Of a DNA stretch of 64,000 nt, positions 32,652 to 45,008 are shown in pieces. The notes under the pieces were generated by a model, which was not told the origin of the DNA, ran no database searches, and saw only the letters and a program-made list of their open reading frames with translations. The position numbers and the translations under genes are program-made. The stretch is from Dactylonectria macrodidyma (Eukaryota > Ascomycota > Sordariomycetes > Hypocreales > Nectriaceae). Where the stretch lies: NCBI GenBank assembly GCA_020744425.1, contig JAGMUV010000006.1, forward strand, positions 1,550,001-1,614,000, written 5' to 3'. Position 1 is the first letter of the stretch, and the number at the start of each line of letters is the position of its first letter.

Positions 32652-34264
32652 GATTGCGGTATTTGCGGGGGAGGAGAGCGGTAAAGATGCGAAGGTCGGG
32701 CTATTTCGGTCGAGGACAGCTGTTCGGGGAGCTCAGTGACAAGCTTCAAGGTGCGGCGCGGGCAAGGGCAAGCGGCAGCGGCTGGACGGTAGAAAAAGGC
32801 GGGAAGAGGTGCAGATGTGAGAGATGAAGATGTGTCCTTGCTGCGAGATCACGGGCGAGTACGTGGTGTCGGCTGGTTGTGTCCTGAGGTGGGAGTTCGA
32901 GGGTGGGGAGAAGTGAGAATTGTGGTGGCGGGCAACGGATGGTGTGGTAACGTAGGTGGTGGTGAGTTTTGGTGCAGGACCGGACAAGGACCGCAAAGTG
33001 GAGACTGGAGACTTGACCTAGAGGTAGAAGAAGGTGGAGGAAGCAGTACCTAGGCGCTCTAGGCTGTAGGCAGTTGGCAGGTGCGTTGTACTTGGTCGTG
33101 GCCTTGCTTGGATGGAAGCGCTAGCGGCGATGATGGAAGAGGCTCGTTCAAATCGCTGCCCGGTTATTGCCTCTCTTGCCTGCAGCCTCCTCTCGAGCTT
33201 CGCCCCGGCAAGCCTCGTTGGTCAAAACCGTTCCTTGCTGCCGCAGTCTGCGTGGCTCGGCGTCTTGATGGCGTGTGGCGGGTGGCGCATATCCCCTGGA
33301 CACTGCTGCATCTGGCTTAGCTATCAGGCACGACAAGTGTGGCTGGGGCCCGTCTCTGCAACAACTCCCTCTGCAGATATGCACATGGGTCTCAATATTT
33401 GGTTTTTATTTTGTTTCCGCCTGGTCGCATCTAAGACATGGATTCAGTTTGTGCCATTTGCGTCACACGACAAGGCTGCATTCGGAGCCCCACGCCCTCG
33501 CAATGGCATGAACCACAGCTGGTCAAGCTCATTCATAGAGCTGGATCCAGACGATTAAGTAACGTACGCTCACAGTTTGATACAAGATTATATGCTATGA
33601 TGTCTTCGTACTGTTCCTTATGTGCATGTATGTACGTCTTGTCAATTGATCCCGGCCCTCTTAAGAAGACGGGATTTAGCTATTTCCTACTAAAGCGACA
33701 ACTCTCTAAAGCGACATCTACCTCAAAGGCACTGATTTCTAGAAGCAGATGGTAAATGGCTCTAATGGATCCATTCTAGTTTCCACTTTCTCAATGAAAA
33801 AGTGCCTAGTGCCGGTACTCTTCACATGAGGACCTTGAACCGCAATCAAGTGATATTAGTAAATAGGGAAAGAATAAAATACATCATTCATTGTGCGTCT
33901 ACTGGTTGAGCGAGCAATGATCAATATCTTCCGCTGTAGATCTCGCACACTGACTTCACGTGTCGCGCCTGGAGTAAGACATAATAGCAATAGCACAACC
34001 CGATCCGATCCGATCTACTCACACAGCCTAAAACGTGTCCAGACCTGACCGCCGTGTTTTGTGAAAATTGCCGTGTCTACATTTCTTGCCTAACTCCCGC
34101 CCGCTGATGTGTCCTTCATGCACCCGCCACCAATCATCCACATCCCAATATTTCAGCGCATACCTCCCATGACACCATGCATTCATCACTCGTGCTCCTC
34201 GCTAACCCCGGACTCCCTTCCTTTCGTAAACACCGAATGTGAGATTATGGCTTGTTAGTCGAGT
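32652..34264. other. Gene-free 1.6 kb
   Basis: Promoter of ERV14 on the left, 3' flank of MAP1 on the right. The 148-codon frame at 33112-33558 (+) has no recognisable domain and I do not call it. Confidence 0.5.
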
Positions 34265-35653
34265 TTACTTTGTTGCCTCAGCCTCGGTACCAGGCCTCGC
34301 AATTGGGCCACCTGGAGAGTTCTCCAGTCTAGCCGTCAGAACTTCGACGCCATCCTCGGTAACTAGTAGAGTGTGCTCTGTACAAATATTAGCATGTGTT
34401 CGCTCTCTAAACTTTCCATAGTATCTCCTTACCAAATTGAGCTGTCATCTTGCCGTCAATGGTTGTACTCGTCCAGTTGTCGGGCCATGTAATATCCCGG
34501 TACTTTCCTAGCGCAATCATAGGCTCGATCGTAAAGGTCATACCAGGCTTGCATTCGCCGACAGTCTTGTTCTTGGCGTAGTGAGGGACGTTTGGGGGAG
34601 CGTGGAACAGCTTCCCGACACCATGGCCGCAGTACGTTCGGATGACGCTGCAGTTGTTCTTCTTAGAATGTTTTTCAATGATATTTCCAAATTCTCGGAT
34701 CAAGACACCAGGCTTCACAGCCTTGATAGATTCCTCCAGGCATTCTCGGGCTGTCTCAACGACACGAATGGTGTCGGGATCGGCCTTGGCTTTGTCGCCA
34801 ATGTAATAGGTCTCGTTCAAATCGGCGTGGTATCCCTCGTGATAGAGAGACACGTCAATGTTTAGAATGTCGCCATCGATAAGAACGCGCTGATCCGGAA
34901 TGCCGTGGCAAATGACTTCGTTCACGGACGTGCAGCATGATTTGGGAAAGTTATTATAGTTCAAGGGTGAAGGGTAAGACTACACCTCGTGTTAGTTGCC
35001 AGTCTCCAGGCACCTGGAACGCCAAATGCAAATCAGGGCAGAGAGCACTGCTTACGTTTCGCTCGATACAGGCGTTGTGGACAATCTCGTCAATTTGTTC
35101 GGTCGTAACACCAGGCTTGGCAGCAGCGGCCGCAAGGTCCAGCACCTCGCGCGCAAGGCGACAGCTCTTGCGCATGGCATCCTGGCCCTCCTTGTCGAGA
35201 ATATCGATCTTGTTGCGGTTGGTGAGCGAGCGGTTGTACCTGGGGTTTCCGTCCTGCCACCAGACGGGGTGAGGGATCGACTTGGGGAGCGTGCGGTGAG
35301 GAGAGAGAGGATAGACGGGTCGCAGCGTTCCGCTGTAGGGGTAGTTCGGGTACGGGTTGTAGAGGCCGGTAGCTGGATCTGGTGAGATGGCTTTCGGAGG
35401 AAGAAAATGGTGGAGGATATTACTTTGCGACTTGTGCATGGTCTTGTGGATGCCCTATAAAATAGGTCAGAGAGTTGTCTCAGCGTAGAAAGTTTCTGCG
35501 ACATACCCAGTTCCTTTTGAAGCATTCCTGGGAGCAGAAAAAGCTGTCCTTGAGCCCGATCTTCAGGCAGGTTGGGCACTGCAGAGTTCCGGCATCATTG
35601 TCGCAGTCCGAGCCCATACACTTCTTCTTCGCAGGCGGTTCGGAGCCGGCCAT
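34265..35653 (-). CDS. MAP1: Methionine aminopeptidase 1
   Basis: Removes the initiator methionine from nascent proteins at the ribosome. Exons 35507-35653, 35056-35454, 34433-34979 and 34265-34377 give 401 residues, typical of the eukaryotic type 1 enzyme. The N-terminal zinc-finger domain shows CMGSDC, CPTC, CSQECF and HKTMH, the ribosome-binding region of type 1. The catalytic domain has the metal ligands in [20 protein letters not shown] (two Asp), the type-specific [21 protein letters not shown] and the final Glu in [15 protein letters not shown]. Introns of 52, 76 and 55 nt have donors GTATGT, GTAAGC and GTAAGG. The start is the first in-frame ATG; the longer frame upstream begins with TTG. 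Divergent from the kynurenine monooxygenase gene. Confidence 0.97.
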
Positions 35654-36104
35654 GTCTTCGACGGTGGTGGGTGGAGGAGGGGTTGAGTCGTCCAAGGAAA
35701 AGTGTGGCAGATGTATATGTGAGGGTGCTTTTGGGAGAAGAAAATTATGAAGGGAATAGAGAAATTTTGTCCAGCATAGGTTAGCTATCCGTTCCCAAGG
35801 TTAACCTTTCGTCGAGTCGCTGTGTGTCTGTTGCTGAGCTTGGAAGCTTTGTCGTGCAACTTTTGGAAACAAAAGATCGACTCTCCGCCGCCGTAGTGGG
35901 GCCGCCACCACCGACTTAGCCGGAGGCAGACATGCATTAAACGGGGCAGAAGGAACCATGGAGGGGCGGTCCTTATCTTATCGGAGCCCTAGCCGCCCCA
36001 ATCCAAGTCGGTCCAAGCCGGTCTCGACCATGTCGCAAGCGTAAAAGTGACAGTTCGATTCGAAAGGTTTGTTTCCGTTCGTCCTTGAAAACATCTGATC
36101 AACC
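35654..36104. other. Divergent promoter region MAP1 / BNA4
   Basis: A 451-bp gap shared by two divergent housekeeping genes. No RNA gene or repeat is seen. Confidence 0.6.
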
Positions 36105-37954
36105 ATGGGGAAACCTCAGAAAATTGTTGTCGTCGGCGCGGGGCCTGTCGGATCGCTGGCGGCTTTGTATGCTGCACAGAGAGGTCATGACGTTGAGGTC
36201 TATGAGTTGCGACCTGGTAAGTCTCTGGTTCCTGGTTCCTGATTCCTACTGGTTCTGAGTCAACCAACTCACATGCGAATTTCCCTCCTCATCGCGATTT
36301 ACTCAATCGACGGCGGAGAAAGTGCCCCATGTTGAAGAATGACCCAGAGGTAGAATCGAGGTTTCACGCTCCATTCCAGACCCTTCCGACCTCAATTCAA
36401 GTGAGAATTAGTTTCAAGCCACTAATGGATGGAAGACCTCCGGGATCCCGGTACTATCCCACTCAACTTCACTCGATCTATCAACCTCGCGATTTCGGAG
36501 CGCGGAATCAACGCCATGCGCCATGCTGGCCAACCAGGTCTTCTGGAGCATGTCATGGCTAGCACTATTCCAATGAGAGGACGCATGATTCACGGCAGAC
36601 GACCAAATGGATCTTTGTTCGAACAGTCCCAAGACTATGACGCCAAAGGCAGAGTATGAATAATTACCTCAATAATTTTGTGGCGGCGTTGATGCTGACG
36701 CTGCCCACCTAGGCCATTCATGCCATCGACAGAGCAGGTCTTAACAAGCGAGTCCTCGACATTCTAGACGACATGCCCAATGTCAAATTGTTCTTCAGCC
36801 ACAAGCTCACAGGAGCCGACTATCGCACGTGCAGAGCGTGGTTTGAAGTCCAGGTCTCTAACTCTGACAACTCTCGTGCTAAGGAGATTGATATTGGGTT
36901 CGATCTAATGATTGGAGCTGACGGTGCCCATTCCGCTGTCCGCTATCATTTGATGAAGTTCACTCGTATGAACTACCAGCAGGAGTACATTGACACGCTA
37001 TGGTGCGAGTTCCAGCTTAAACCCGTCCCCACAATCGAATCCGCCGATCCCATGTCCAAGTTCAGAATATCTCCCAATCACTTACACATTTGGCCCGGGA
37101 AGGACTTTATGTTTATCGCAATTCCAAGTGATGTAAGTCACGACTCGATTTCACGTCAAACTTCCTCGCTAACGCTTCCACAGGACGGTTCGTTTACCTG
37201 TACGCTCTTCATGCCTAGCAAGGAGTTTTCGGATCTTGAGAGCAACCCATCCAACCTGCCCGCATTTTTCGATTCACATTTCCCGGGAGTCACCGACTTG
37301 ATTCCAGCTGAGGAGCTCATTCAATCTTTCAACTCAAACCCTCATCTCCCACTTGTCAGCCTAAAGTGCAAGCCATATCACTACGGCTCCTCGTGCGTCG
37401 TTGTCGGAGACGCAGCCCACGCCATGGTCCCCTTTTACGGACAAGGCATGAATGCCGGTATGGAAGATGTGAGGATCCTGTTCTCTATCCTCGACAAGCA
37501 CGCGCAGATGGACGAGACCAACGACCCGGCGAGCGAGGCGACCACCTCGACAACGCCAGCCTTCCAGCGGTCCCTCGCGCTCGCTGAGTATTCGGCTCTG
37601 CGCCCGGCCGATGCTCACGCCATCAATGACCTCGCCCTGCAAAACTACGTGGAGATGCGATCGTCTGTTCTTTCTACCCGGTATCGATTGCGGAAATTCC
37701 TCGAAGAGTTCATGAGCGTTCACCTGCCGCGTCTCGGCTGGCAGACCAAGTACTCTAGAGTCAGCTTCAGCAACGAAGGATACTTGGACGTCATTCGGAA
37801 GAGTGACGCCCAAGGCAGGACGCTTGTACAGAGCTTCATCGCACTGGTTGCTAGTCCGTTCGTAGTCACGGCCGCTCTGCTTGGTTACAAATACCGGCGA
37901 TCACTGGGAAATGTCATTTGTGCCCTGCGAACGTTGGGTGAGGGTCACCCGTAA
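36105..37954 (+). CDS. BNA4: Kynurenine 3-monooxygenase
   Basis: FAD- and NADPH-dependent hydroxylation of L-kynurenine to 3-hydroxykynurenine, the de novo NAD+ pathway at the mitochondrial outer membrane. Exons 36105-36216, 36436-36653, 36713-37132 and 37184-37954 give 506 residues. The Rossmann motif is [20 protein letters not shown] near residues 6-25; next come [25 protein letters not shown], and the FAD-binding [22 protein letters not shown]-terminal hydrophobic segment ([18 protein letters not shown]) before a basic end fits a membrane anchor. Intron 1 is long (219 nt); removing it gives [16 protein letters not shown]. Intron 3 (51 nt, donor GTAAGT, branch GCTAAC) is a multiple of three without stop and would otherwise be read as 17 extra residues. 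Intron 1 contains a TGAGTCA. Confidence 0.96.
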
Positions 37955-38903
37955 GTGAAAGAGGGCAAGGGTTCGCTGCTCATACATCATACACTGCGTT
38001 GTTGGAGGTTTTCAATTGCATCTCGGTCCATCTTCAACAGCTATCCTAGCCTCCCCACATCAGTCACATTGTACAATAGAAAACAAGAATAAGCGCTTTA
38101 GTAGCCGCCTTCGGGTGAACGGAACGAGGATCAAGGCCATGACAACGTAAAAGTCTTCGCCATTGACAGCAACAAATATCAATTTTGTGTAGACACGATT
38201 TTTGATGATTGGAGTGTGACTTGTGCCTAGCACACAGTCTGATCTTGCTCTTTTGTAAGCGACAACTTTTTGGCTACAAGAGGTGGCCATAGCGACCACT
38301 CAACCACTCAACTCCCAAATCTTCATTCTAGTCAGTGAGTCAGGAATCATAGTAATGTATCGATTGCACCAAACATCTCGTAAGAAAACTTCAAACAATT
38401 GAAGATAAACCAATCCAAGGCGAGTGAGTGTCATAGTGAGGAACAAGTAGGTGTATGCAACAAAGCGCTATTAGTGTCTTATAAAGTGGTTCTCCAGACC
38501 GCTTAGTCATGCGCCGCCAAAAGCTCTGAAATTTTGGCGACGGCTTCAACGTACCATACAATCGACGACCCCCCGGTTGCGACATATCACAGGCGATTCA
38601 CACCGCGTCAACACTCCCCGCAAGGCCAGAGCCCTGCCGCTGACCAATTGATCCCATATCGGGCTGAAGGCTTTGGGGGTGGCTTGTAGGATACACGCAA
38701 AGGTGGGTTTACTTGCCCTCGGCCGAATGAGCCTTCGTGATGCTCTCCAAGTAAACGGCCAGTTAACACGACATCTCAACCAGTCCGACCAAACCGAGTT
38801 GTCTATGCCGTCGAATCGGGAACCTTGACGCTCTCGCCACATATTTCCTCACCTACTCGACATCGAAGACCGCCATCCCGAAACACCCACCCTACCGCCC
38901 ACC
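37955..38903. other. Gene-free 0.95 kb
   Basis: 3' flank of the monooxygenase and promoter of the uS8m gene. No conserved frame. Confidence 0.5.
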
Positions 38904-39404
38904 ATGCCCTCCATCCTCAACGTCGCGAACATGTGTTCGCACCTACAAAATGCCTCCAAGGCGCGCCTCGGCATCACCTCGGTCAAGAACTGCAAGTTTA
39001 ACCTGCACCTAGCCATGGCGCTTCACCGATCCGGCTTCTTCTCCTCCGTCTACCGCGCTGGCCCCAAACCCCCGACCCCGGAGCAGATGGTCTCGGCCAA
39101 GCCTGAGGTCGTCACCAATGCAAACGTCGCCACCATGCGCCTGTGGCTCGGCCTCAAGTACTGGGAGGGCAAGCCCGTCCTCTCCAAGGCCAAAGCAATC
39201 AGCACCCCCAAGCGTGTCTTGACCGCCGATATCCAGGAACTCGGCCGGCTGACGAGGGGCTTCCCGACCAAGCTCAAGGGCGGTGTGGTTCCCGGGTTGA
39301 ATTTGGGCGAGTGCATGTTTGTGGCCACCTCACGAGGTGTCTTGGAGGCCCGGGAAGCCGTGTCCCGGAAAACTGGTGGTGTCTTGATGTGTCGTGTGTC
39401 ATGA
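38904..39404 (+). CDS. MRPS8: Mitochondrial ribosomal protein uS8m
   Basis: Small-subunit protein of the mitochondrial ribosome. Single exon, 166 residues. The start MPSILNVANMCSHLQNASKA resembles fungal uS8m, in which the N-terminal helix (SHLQNASKARLG) follows directly without a long presequence. The C-terminal uS8 signature is intact: LGECMFVATSRGVLEAREAV followed by GGVLMCRVS, ending in the basic rRNA-binding loop. The length fits fungal S8m. It is one of three mitochondrial-translation genes in the window. Confidence 0.93.
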   Translation: MPSILNVANMCSHLQNASKARLGITSVKNCKFNLHLAMALHRSGFFSSVYRAGPKPPTPEQMVSAKPEVVTNANVATMRLWLGLKYWEGKPVLSKAKAISTPKRVLTADIQELGRLTRGFPTKLKGGVVPGLNLGECMFVATSRGVLEAREAVSRKTGGVLMCRVS

Positions 39405-39712
39405 ATATGGAGATAGATACGGTCTGCCCAGATGGGCTTCGGTTGATGATAAAATGCTTCAGCGTGACACGATGGTATTGGAGCCTGTACAACTAGGAGA
39501 ACTGCCCTAGCAAGGGTGTTTGTGTATTAAAAAATATCTAAACATGAAAGTTGTTGGTCACCAAATTTGCTGCACTTGATATGTGTTTTCGGTTTTCCAG
39601 TCTAAGGTTGTTAAATTCACCATTCGCCTTCGCTTTAGCAGGTATCTTATACAATAACTTGAAAATCTCCGCCGACTCAATGGTCTTGTTAGTTTGATCA
39701 ATCTGCCACACA
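39405..39712. other. Convergent intergenic region
   Basis: A short A/T-rich gap between two convergent stops. Nothing specific is seen. Confidence 0.5.
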
Positions 39713-42173
39713 TCATGCAGTCGAGTCCCCCTTGGAGATGCTCTCTGCCTCTACCTTTTTATCACCCTCGGCAGGTCCCTTTACCACAACATCCACCTCT
39801 TTTTGAGCCTCGGGGATTAATGTGCCGTTGACAGCGTCAACGTCGATATTGGTCTTAGTTTCTTCAGACTGATCATCGACAGTCTCGGTAACTGCAGGAA
39901 CGGCCTCCTTTGCAATGGGTTCGTCTTCGACCACGGCAGTCCCTTCAAGAGTCTCAGGCTCCTGAGTTGTGGCTTCTGGCTCAGCAACTGCGATTGTCTC
40001 TTCAGGCTTGGTCTCAATGACGTTTTCGGCTGAAACTTCGGGTTCGACGATAGCCTCGTCCACAGACTCCGGCTTCTCAGGTACCAAGTCATCCTTCTCA
40101 GTCTCCACTGCGAGTTCCTCGACCACAGTTTCTGGTTCAGGTTCAACCTTTTGTTGCACAGGCTCAACCATTTCATTGGCAGTTGCTTCCACAACCTCTT
40201 CAACGGGCGAAACATCCTCAGTAACCTCCTTCGGCTCTGCAGCCGCTTTGAGATCGGCCACCACATCTGATTTGAGGGGTTGGGAAATCTGCTCAGGGGC
40301 CGACTTGACGGCAGTTTCCGTGAAAACATCCTCAACAGGCTCAGACACAGCCACGGCAGAAGCCTTGAGAACCGGCGACGGGCTCAACTCCTTTGACGGA
40401 GCATAATCTGATGGCACAGATGACTCGGCTTGTCTCCTCGACAGCTTCTTCGTACTTCCTAACCTGGAATGGGTCTCTCGCTGCTGATCGGACCCCGAGA
40501 GAGATGGGCGATTCGTCGACTTTCGTGGTGGAGTGATTGGGACTTTGTCTGTGGTTTTGGATGAGGAGGATTGTGTTGGTCGCATCATGCGCGCCAAGAA
40601 ACTTTCGTCAACAGGTACATCCTTTTTGGTGACGGTAGCATCAGAGTTTCCCTTCTTTGGAGGCGGCCCTAGGCTAGGCCTTGATGGCCGGTTGATTGTC
40701 GAGTTCTTGCGCTTGACAGTTTTGCCGGTGCTTGTTGTGGTGGAGACACTAGTCCTGCTGGGGGAGCGTGCTGGCACATTGAGGTTGGCCACGCTCCCTG
40801 ACTGTCGCAATTGGGTTTGCCGTGAGGACGATCCCTTGGAGACTGAGGATGCAGTGGGAGCCATTAGAGAGGCCGGTAGGTGTACGGGCTTTGTGGGGGA
40901 CTTTGGCTTGGGCTTGACGAAGCCAGTTTCGGTGGCCGAGGTCTTCAATGATTGTGGCTTCTTGGCAACATTGGTGGTTGCAGATCGGGCCGCAAATTGG
41001 CCAGTCCTGGAGGGCGCCCTGGGTTCCCTCTTTGCGATAGGTTTGGTCTGGGCTTTGGGCGTTGTATTGGAGGCATGCCTCGATGTGGCACTGGTGGGTG
41101 TCTTGGCGATAGAAGGAGACTTCGCTGGTGGTTTCGTGGAAGAAGGCTTCGTCAAGATTGCTGTCGGGCGAGTCGTGTTTTTCTTGGCAACAGGTGTCTT
41201 TGCCGGGGTGGTTGAGGAGACTTCCTTGGGCTTTTCGGCCTTCAGCTTGCCATTCACAGGCGCGGGGGCCACTGCAGGCTTAGGTGCCTTTGTTGGTGAC
41301 TTCGGGGCGGGTTCACTAGGCGAGGACGCGACGGGAGCCACAGGTGCCTTTGAAGCAACGGGGGCCACAGGAGCAGCAGGCTCGGGAGTAACGGGCTTAG
41401 GAGCAACGACGGCAACAGGATCCGCAGGAGCGGTCGCGGGAGCAGCCACGGGGCCAGCCGCGGGCGCAGAAGCGGGAGAAGCCACGGGAACGGTCACGGG
41501 AGCGGCCACTGGAGCAGCCACTGGGCTGGCTACTGGCTTGACTTGGTCGAGCTTCTTGACTGGGCTGACACTGCGCTTCCTGGGGACGGGGGCCGTCTCT
41601 TTGGGTTTGATTTCGGCATCTTGCGGTTGACGAGGCGATTCTGGAATTGTCTCGTGGACGAAAAGCTTCGGGAGTTTTGTCATTTCGTCTGAAGTCACCG
41701 GGGGGCGTTCAGGACCGCTCGTGGTGGAATCGGCGTCCGTCTCGGTGCTTAATCTCCGCCTCGAGACGGTGGACTCGTAACTGGGATCTCGTTGTAGGCC
41801 TATCCTGCCGTCCTTTTCAATTGCAACAAAGTTGGTGCGGACTTTGGAGAGAGGTCTCGGGGACTCGTTTCCGTTGGCACCTGCAAAGGTCAAAGGTGGT
41901 CGGATTAGCACTTGAGGAACGGGACATAAGGGAACAGGGCAGCTAGAGAGCAGGACACGGTGTGCGCCCCCCTTGCAGCAAACACGGGGTCATGACGGCA
42001 AGAGCATCGGCGACGCACGCGTCGCGAACGAGGCAGTCAAAGAATTGCTCTCGGAGAGGATTGGTCGTACCTGGAGTGGGAGTTGTCGCGCCAGACGAAC
42101 GGCCTCTGCCCTCGGGAGGGCTGGTGTCGCCTTTGTTCTCGAACATGGCACGTAGGTTCCTGACTTGACTCAT
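39713..42173 (-). CDS. Long disordered Pro/Ala/Lys-rich protein with conserved N-terminus, function unknown
   Basis: Two exons, 42071-42173 and 39713-41880, joined across a 190-nt intron (donor GTACGA), give 756 residues. The N-terminus is MSQVRNLRAMFENKGD, and after a Ser/Pro stretch a conserved block PRPLSKVRTNFVAIEKDGRI follows. Next is an Ala/Pro/Val repeat region (units like PVAAP, ASPAS, roughly residues 160-225), a long Lys/Ser/Thr/Pro-rich basic region with many SP/TP sites, then a Glu/Val-rich acidic tail (from about residue 560). No globular domain or membrane span is seen. The basic middle and acidic end suggest binding to microtubules, actin or another scaffold, but this is inference. 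A 365-codon frame on the opposite strand is only a shadow of the repeats. Confidence 0.82.
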
Positions 42174-44315
42174 GGTGGCTGATGATCCAGGAACGACAGC
42201 TAGAAATTGAGGAGGGGGGAAGGTTCAGTCCAAGGGAGGGACCTGGAGGCTGGCGGCCGTGGGATCCGCAAGAGGTCGCGCCCAGCAGCGAAGCAAGAGA
42301 GCGAGAGCAAAATCGGCGTGGATGGTGATGGTGGAGGGATTGAGATGGGTTGAGACGACCTGGTTAATTATGAGCTTCAGGCGGCGGCGGCGGGCGGACG
42401 GTCACAGGAGGCACATGCCGCCGTGGAGTCGTGGGATAAGGCCAGCCGGTCCGTCAGTGAAGTGAGAGCCAGGCCCCAGGGTTACCAGGGGTCCAGGTAC
42501 CTGACGTCCACGGGGTACTTTGCAGCTGGAGGTGGAGGGGCCCTAAAGACGCTCTGGTAGGGCACCCAGCACTGCTCTGTACTTCAGGTGATGCGGTCAA
42601 GGACCACTAAAGGGAACCTGCTTCGCTGTAGTGCTGTTCCAGAAAAAATAAGGGGGCCCCTAGGGGTGATGAGCTTGTAGGGGGGGTGGAGGGGAGCTTT
42701 GGGCTTGTGGCGGGTACCCCAGGTACCTGGTGGACCCGTGCGACCTGGTGCGGACTGCGGAGCGAACAGCAAAGAAAGTTGGGTGCAGGGGGGACACGCA
42801 CGGGACGAAATGGCTATGGAAGTCAACAATGCCACGTATCGTGCTCGATGAGACAAGATGCGCCCAGGACGCCGTTTATAGATGCCACTGCTGACGAGGG
42901 CGGCAATTCATTGCGCATTTTACTGGCTGTCATGTAGCGAGAACGTCTGCACAGCGCGATTGTACGTGTTGCGCAGCTCCCTCGTCTCTATCACTGTACG
43001 ATGTACTTATACGGGCCCCTCATTTACGTGCAAGCCATGTCGAAGGGGCTGGACTGGATGAGATTGACCAGAGAAAGTGACATAATTACATCTGTACCTA
43101 GGTACTCAGGCTGGATTCTGGAAACCAGAGCGATGATGGGCAGCAGCCCAGCCAACCCAGGTAAATGAGATGCTCCCATTCTCCAGGGCCCATTGCACCC
43201 AAAGGAGACAAGCACTATTACGGTTCGGTGCGCGTTGGCCTCGATTCCGAGGCAGGCGACGGCGCGGACCAGGGACGGGTACCTCAAGCCCAGGCGTGAC
43301 GATCCGGCAACGACTAAGTACCTCGTCGACGAGTCCTCGACCAGCCTGGGTCATGTTGGTAATGACAATGGGATGGGGCCAGAGGGGCCGCCGGTATGCA
43401 ATAATTCCAGCGCCGTGCAAGCCATGGCCCATTGGCTTGGGTTGCTCTGGGTTGCTCTGAACGAGCCCATTCGAAATGAGGCCCCCAGATGGATCCCGCC
43501 CCGTCCAAGAAGTTCTAGCCAGTCCATCGCCATGAGGAAATATCTCAACCGTGATGGGCGTTCGGTCAACGGAGCCGGAGGGCCAAGTTGCAACTACCAG
43601 GCAACGCGGACGAACGAGCGGAAAGCCGTCCAAATCGTCACACATCAAGACGCTAAGACTGAGACACCTCCGCGCCCCTCGATGGTTGGCTGTCCGGCCG
43701 CTGTCTGACTGGCGCCTCAACCTGAAGCGTTGTGGACCAAACGTCAACGTCCATCCCGAAGCACTCGGCACGTTTGAGGACCACCCCTCTCCTTTGGAAG
43801 GATCATGCATGATGCATGTCCAAAATAAGGACCCCAAAACCAACGGCCGGGACCCTCATCTGCATTGGGCCTCGGGCCCTCCAGACCTGGACTCAACTAT
43901 GGACGAAACTACGCCCTGGACGGCCAAATCGACCTAAATGCCGTCCATGACATCAAAGTGGCCAGGAACGTTTTCACTTCCATCTACCTACTACGTACCT
44001 ATTGGTGTACTTCGTACATACTATCGCAAAGCAAGGGAGTACACGAGCGCACTCCGTATGACCTTGTGTTCTACGGGATCAAGAAACGGGGCTGGTTCAT
44101 CCGCCCTGGGTTCCGAGATCCTCTCATCTCCAGCAAGCGTCAACCGGTTAATTAACCCCCCCTTTCCCATCCATGCCTCATAATGAGTGCCAACATCCAC
44201 CGCCAGTCTTAAAGGGTTTCTCCAGCAGCCTAACAACAGCTCGTTTTCGGAGTTCATCACCCACCATTCATTCATCCACGAGACAAGGATTTCAATCTCT
44301 CGATTCTAGAAGCTC

Positions 44316-44322
44316 TGAGTCA
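44316..44322. promoter_or_regulatory. TGAGTCA, candidate Gcn4/CPC1 site
   Basis: A perfect match to the TGASTCA element bound by the general amino-acid control factor (Gcn4, CPC1/CpcA). It lies 1.08 kb upstream of the lysine biosynthetic gene LYS12. A 7-bp match arises often by chance, so the role is tentative. Confidence 0.25.
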
Positions 44323-44980
44323 GTCAAGCTCAAGCGGATATTCTGACACCATCGTCGTAACCTTTGCACTGTCTTGTTTCGTAAGGCGCATCCACACTAG
44401 TAATTATAACCTCTGCTGTATCACACAATGTAGCGTGCCAGATCAACTCGAACACGACTTGGGCGATCCTTCGACATCATTCCGAGTCACCTCCTCCCCC
44501 AAACCCAGTTTCACACAACATGACACACGTGCGAGTGCAGCGTACTCCCTTGCGTCAGACATGCTTGGCAGGCATGTTTTGTTTGTTTGAGCCCATCTGG
44601 TCGTTACCCTGCGGCCTGCGATCATCAAGACCCGATCTGCTCGCCTCTGGATCTAGGTTCATGGCCGCACCGCGCAACGCGTGGGGCATGGGCAACAAGG
44701 CGGCCAAAGTGCTGGTTCTGGATTTGTCACGCGCGCAAAAAACAAGTTAACACGAACAGATGCTGATTGGGACAAGTTTCACGGGTAAAAAAGACCAGGC
44801 GAGAGCCAAGTCGTGAACTATCGAGCACTAACGAAATTAAATGACCTGACAGCGCCAGCCTGACGGCCGAAACGAGGTTTGCCTAATGTGCCCAGCTACG
44901 GTGTACCGTTTTCTTAGGAAAGCTGGTGAAGTGTGATGTCACAAAACCGCGAATCCGAATTCGGGTGTGGGAAGCGGAAG

Positions 44981-45008
44981 GTGAGAAGTGAGAAGTGAGA
45001 AGTGAGAG
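44981..45008. repeat. Heptamer tandem GTGAGAA x3 plus GTGAGAG
   Basis: Four consecutive 7-bp units, the last with one change. A noncoding minisatellite about 0.4 kb before LYS12. Confidence 0.8.

Noticed and set aside
33112..33558. 148-codon plus-strand frame as a gene
   Set aside because: No domain, no codon bias and no promoter-like tract; overlapping frames exist on the other strand.
40533..41630. 365-codon plus-strand frame opposite the Pro/Ala-rich protein
   Set aside because: Its composition (Gly/Ala/Thr repeats) is just the complement of the Pro/Ala/Lys repeats on the other strand.
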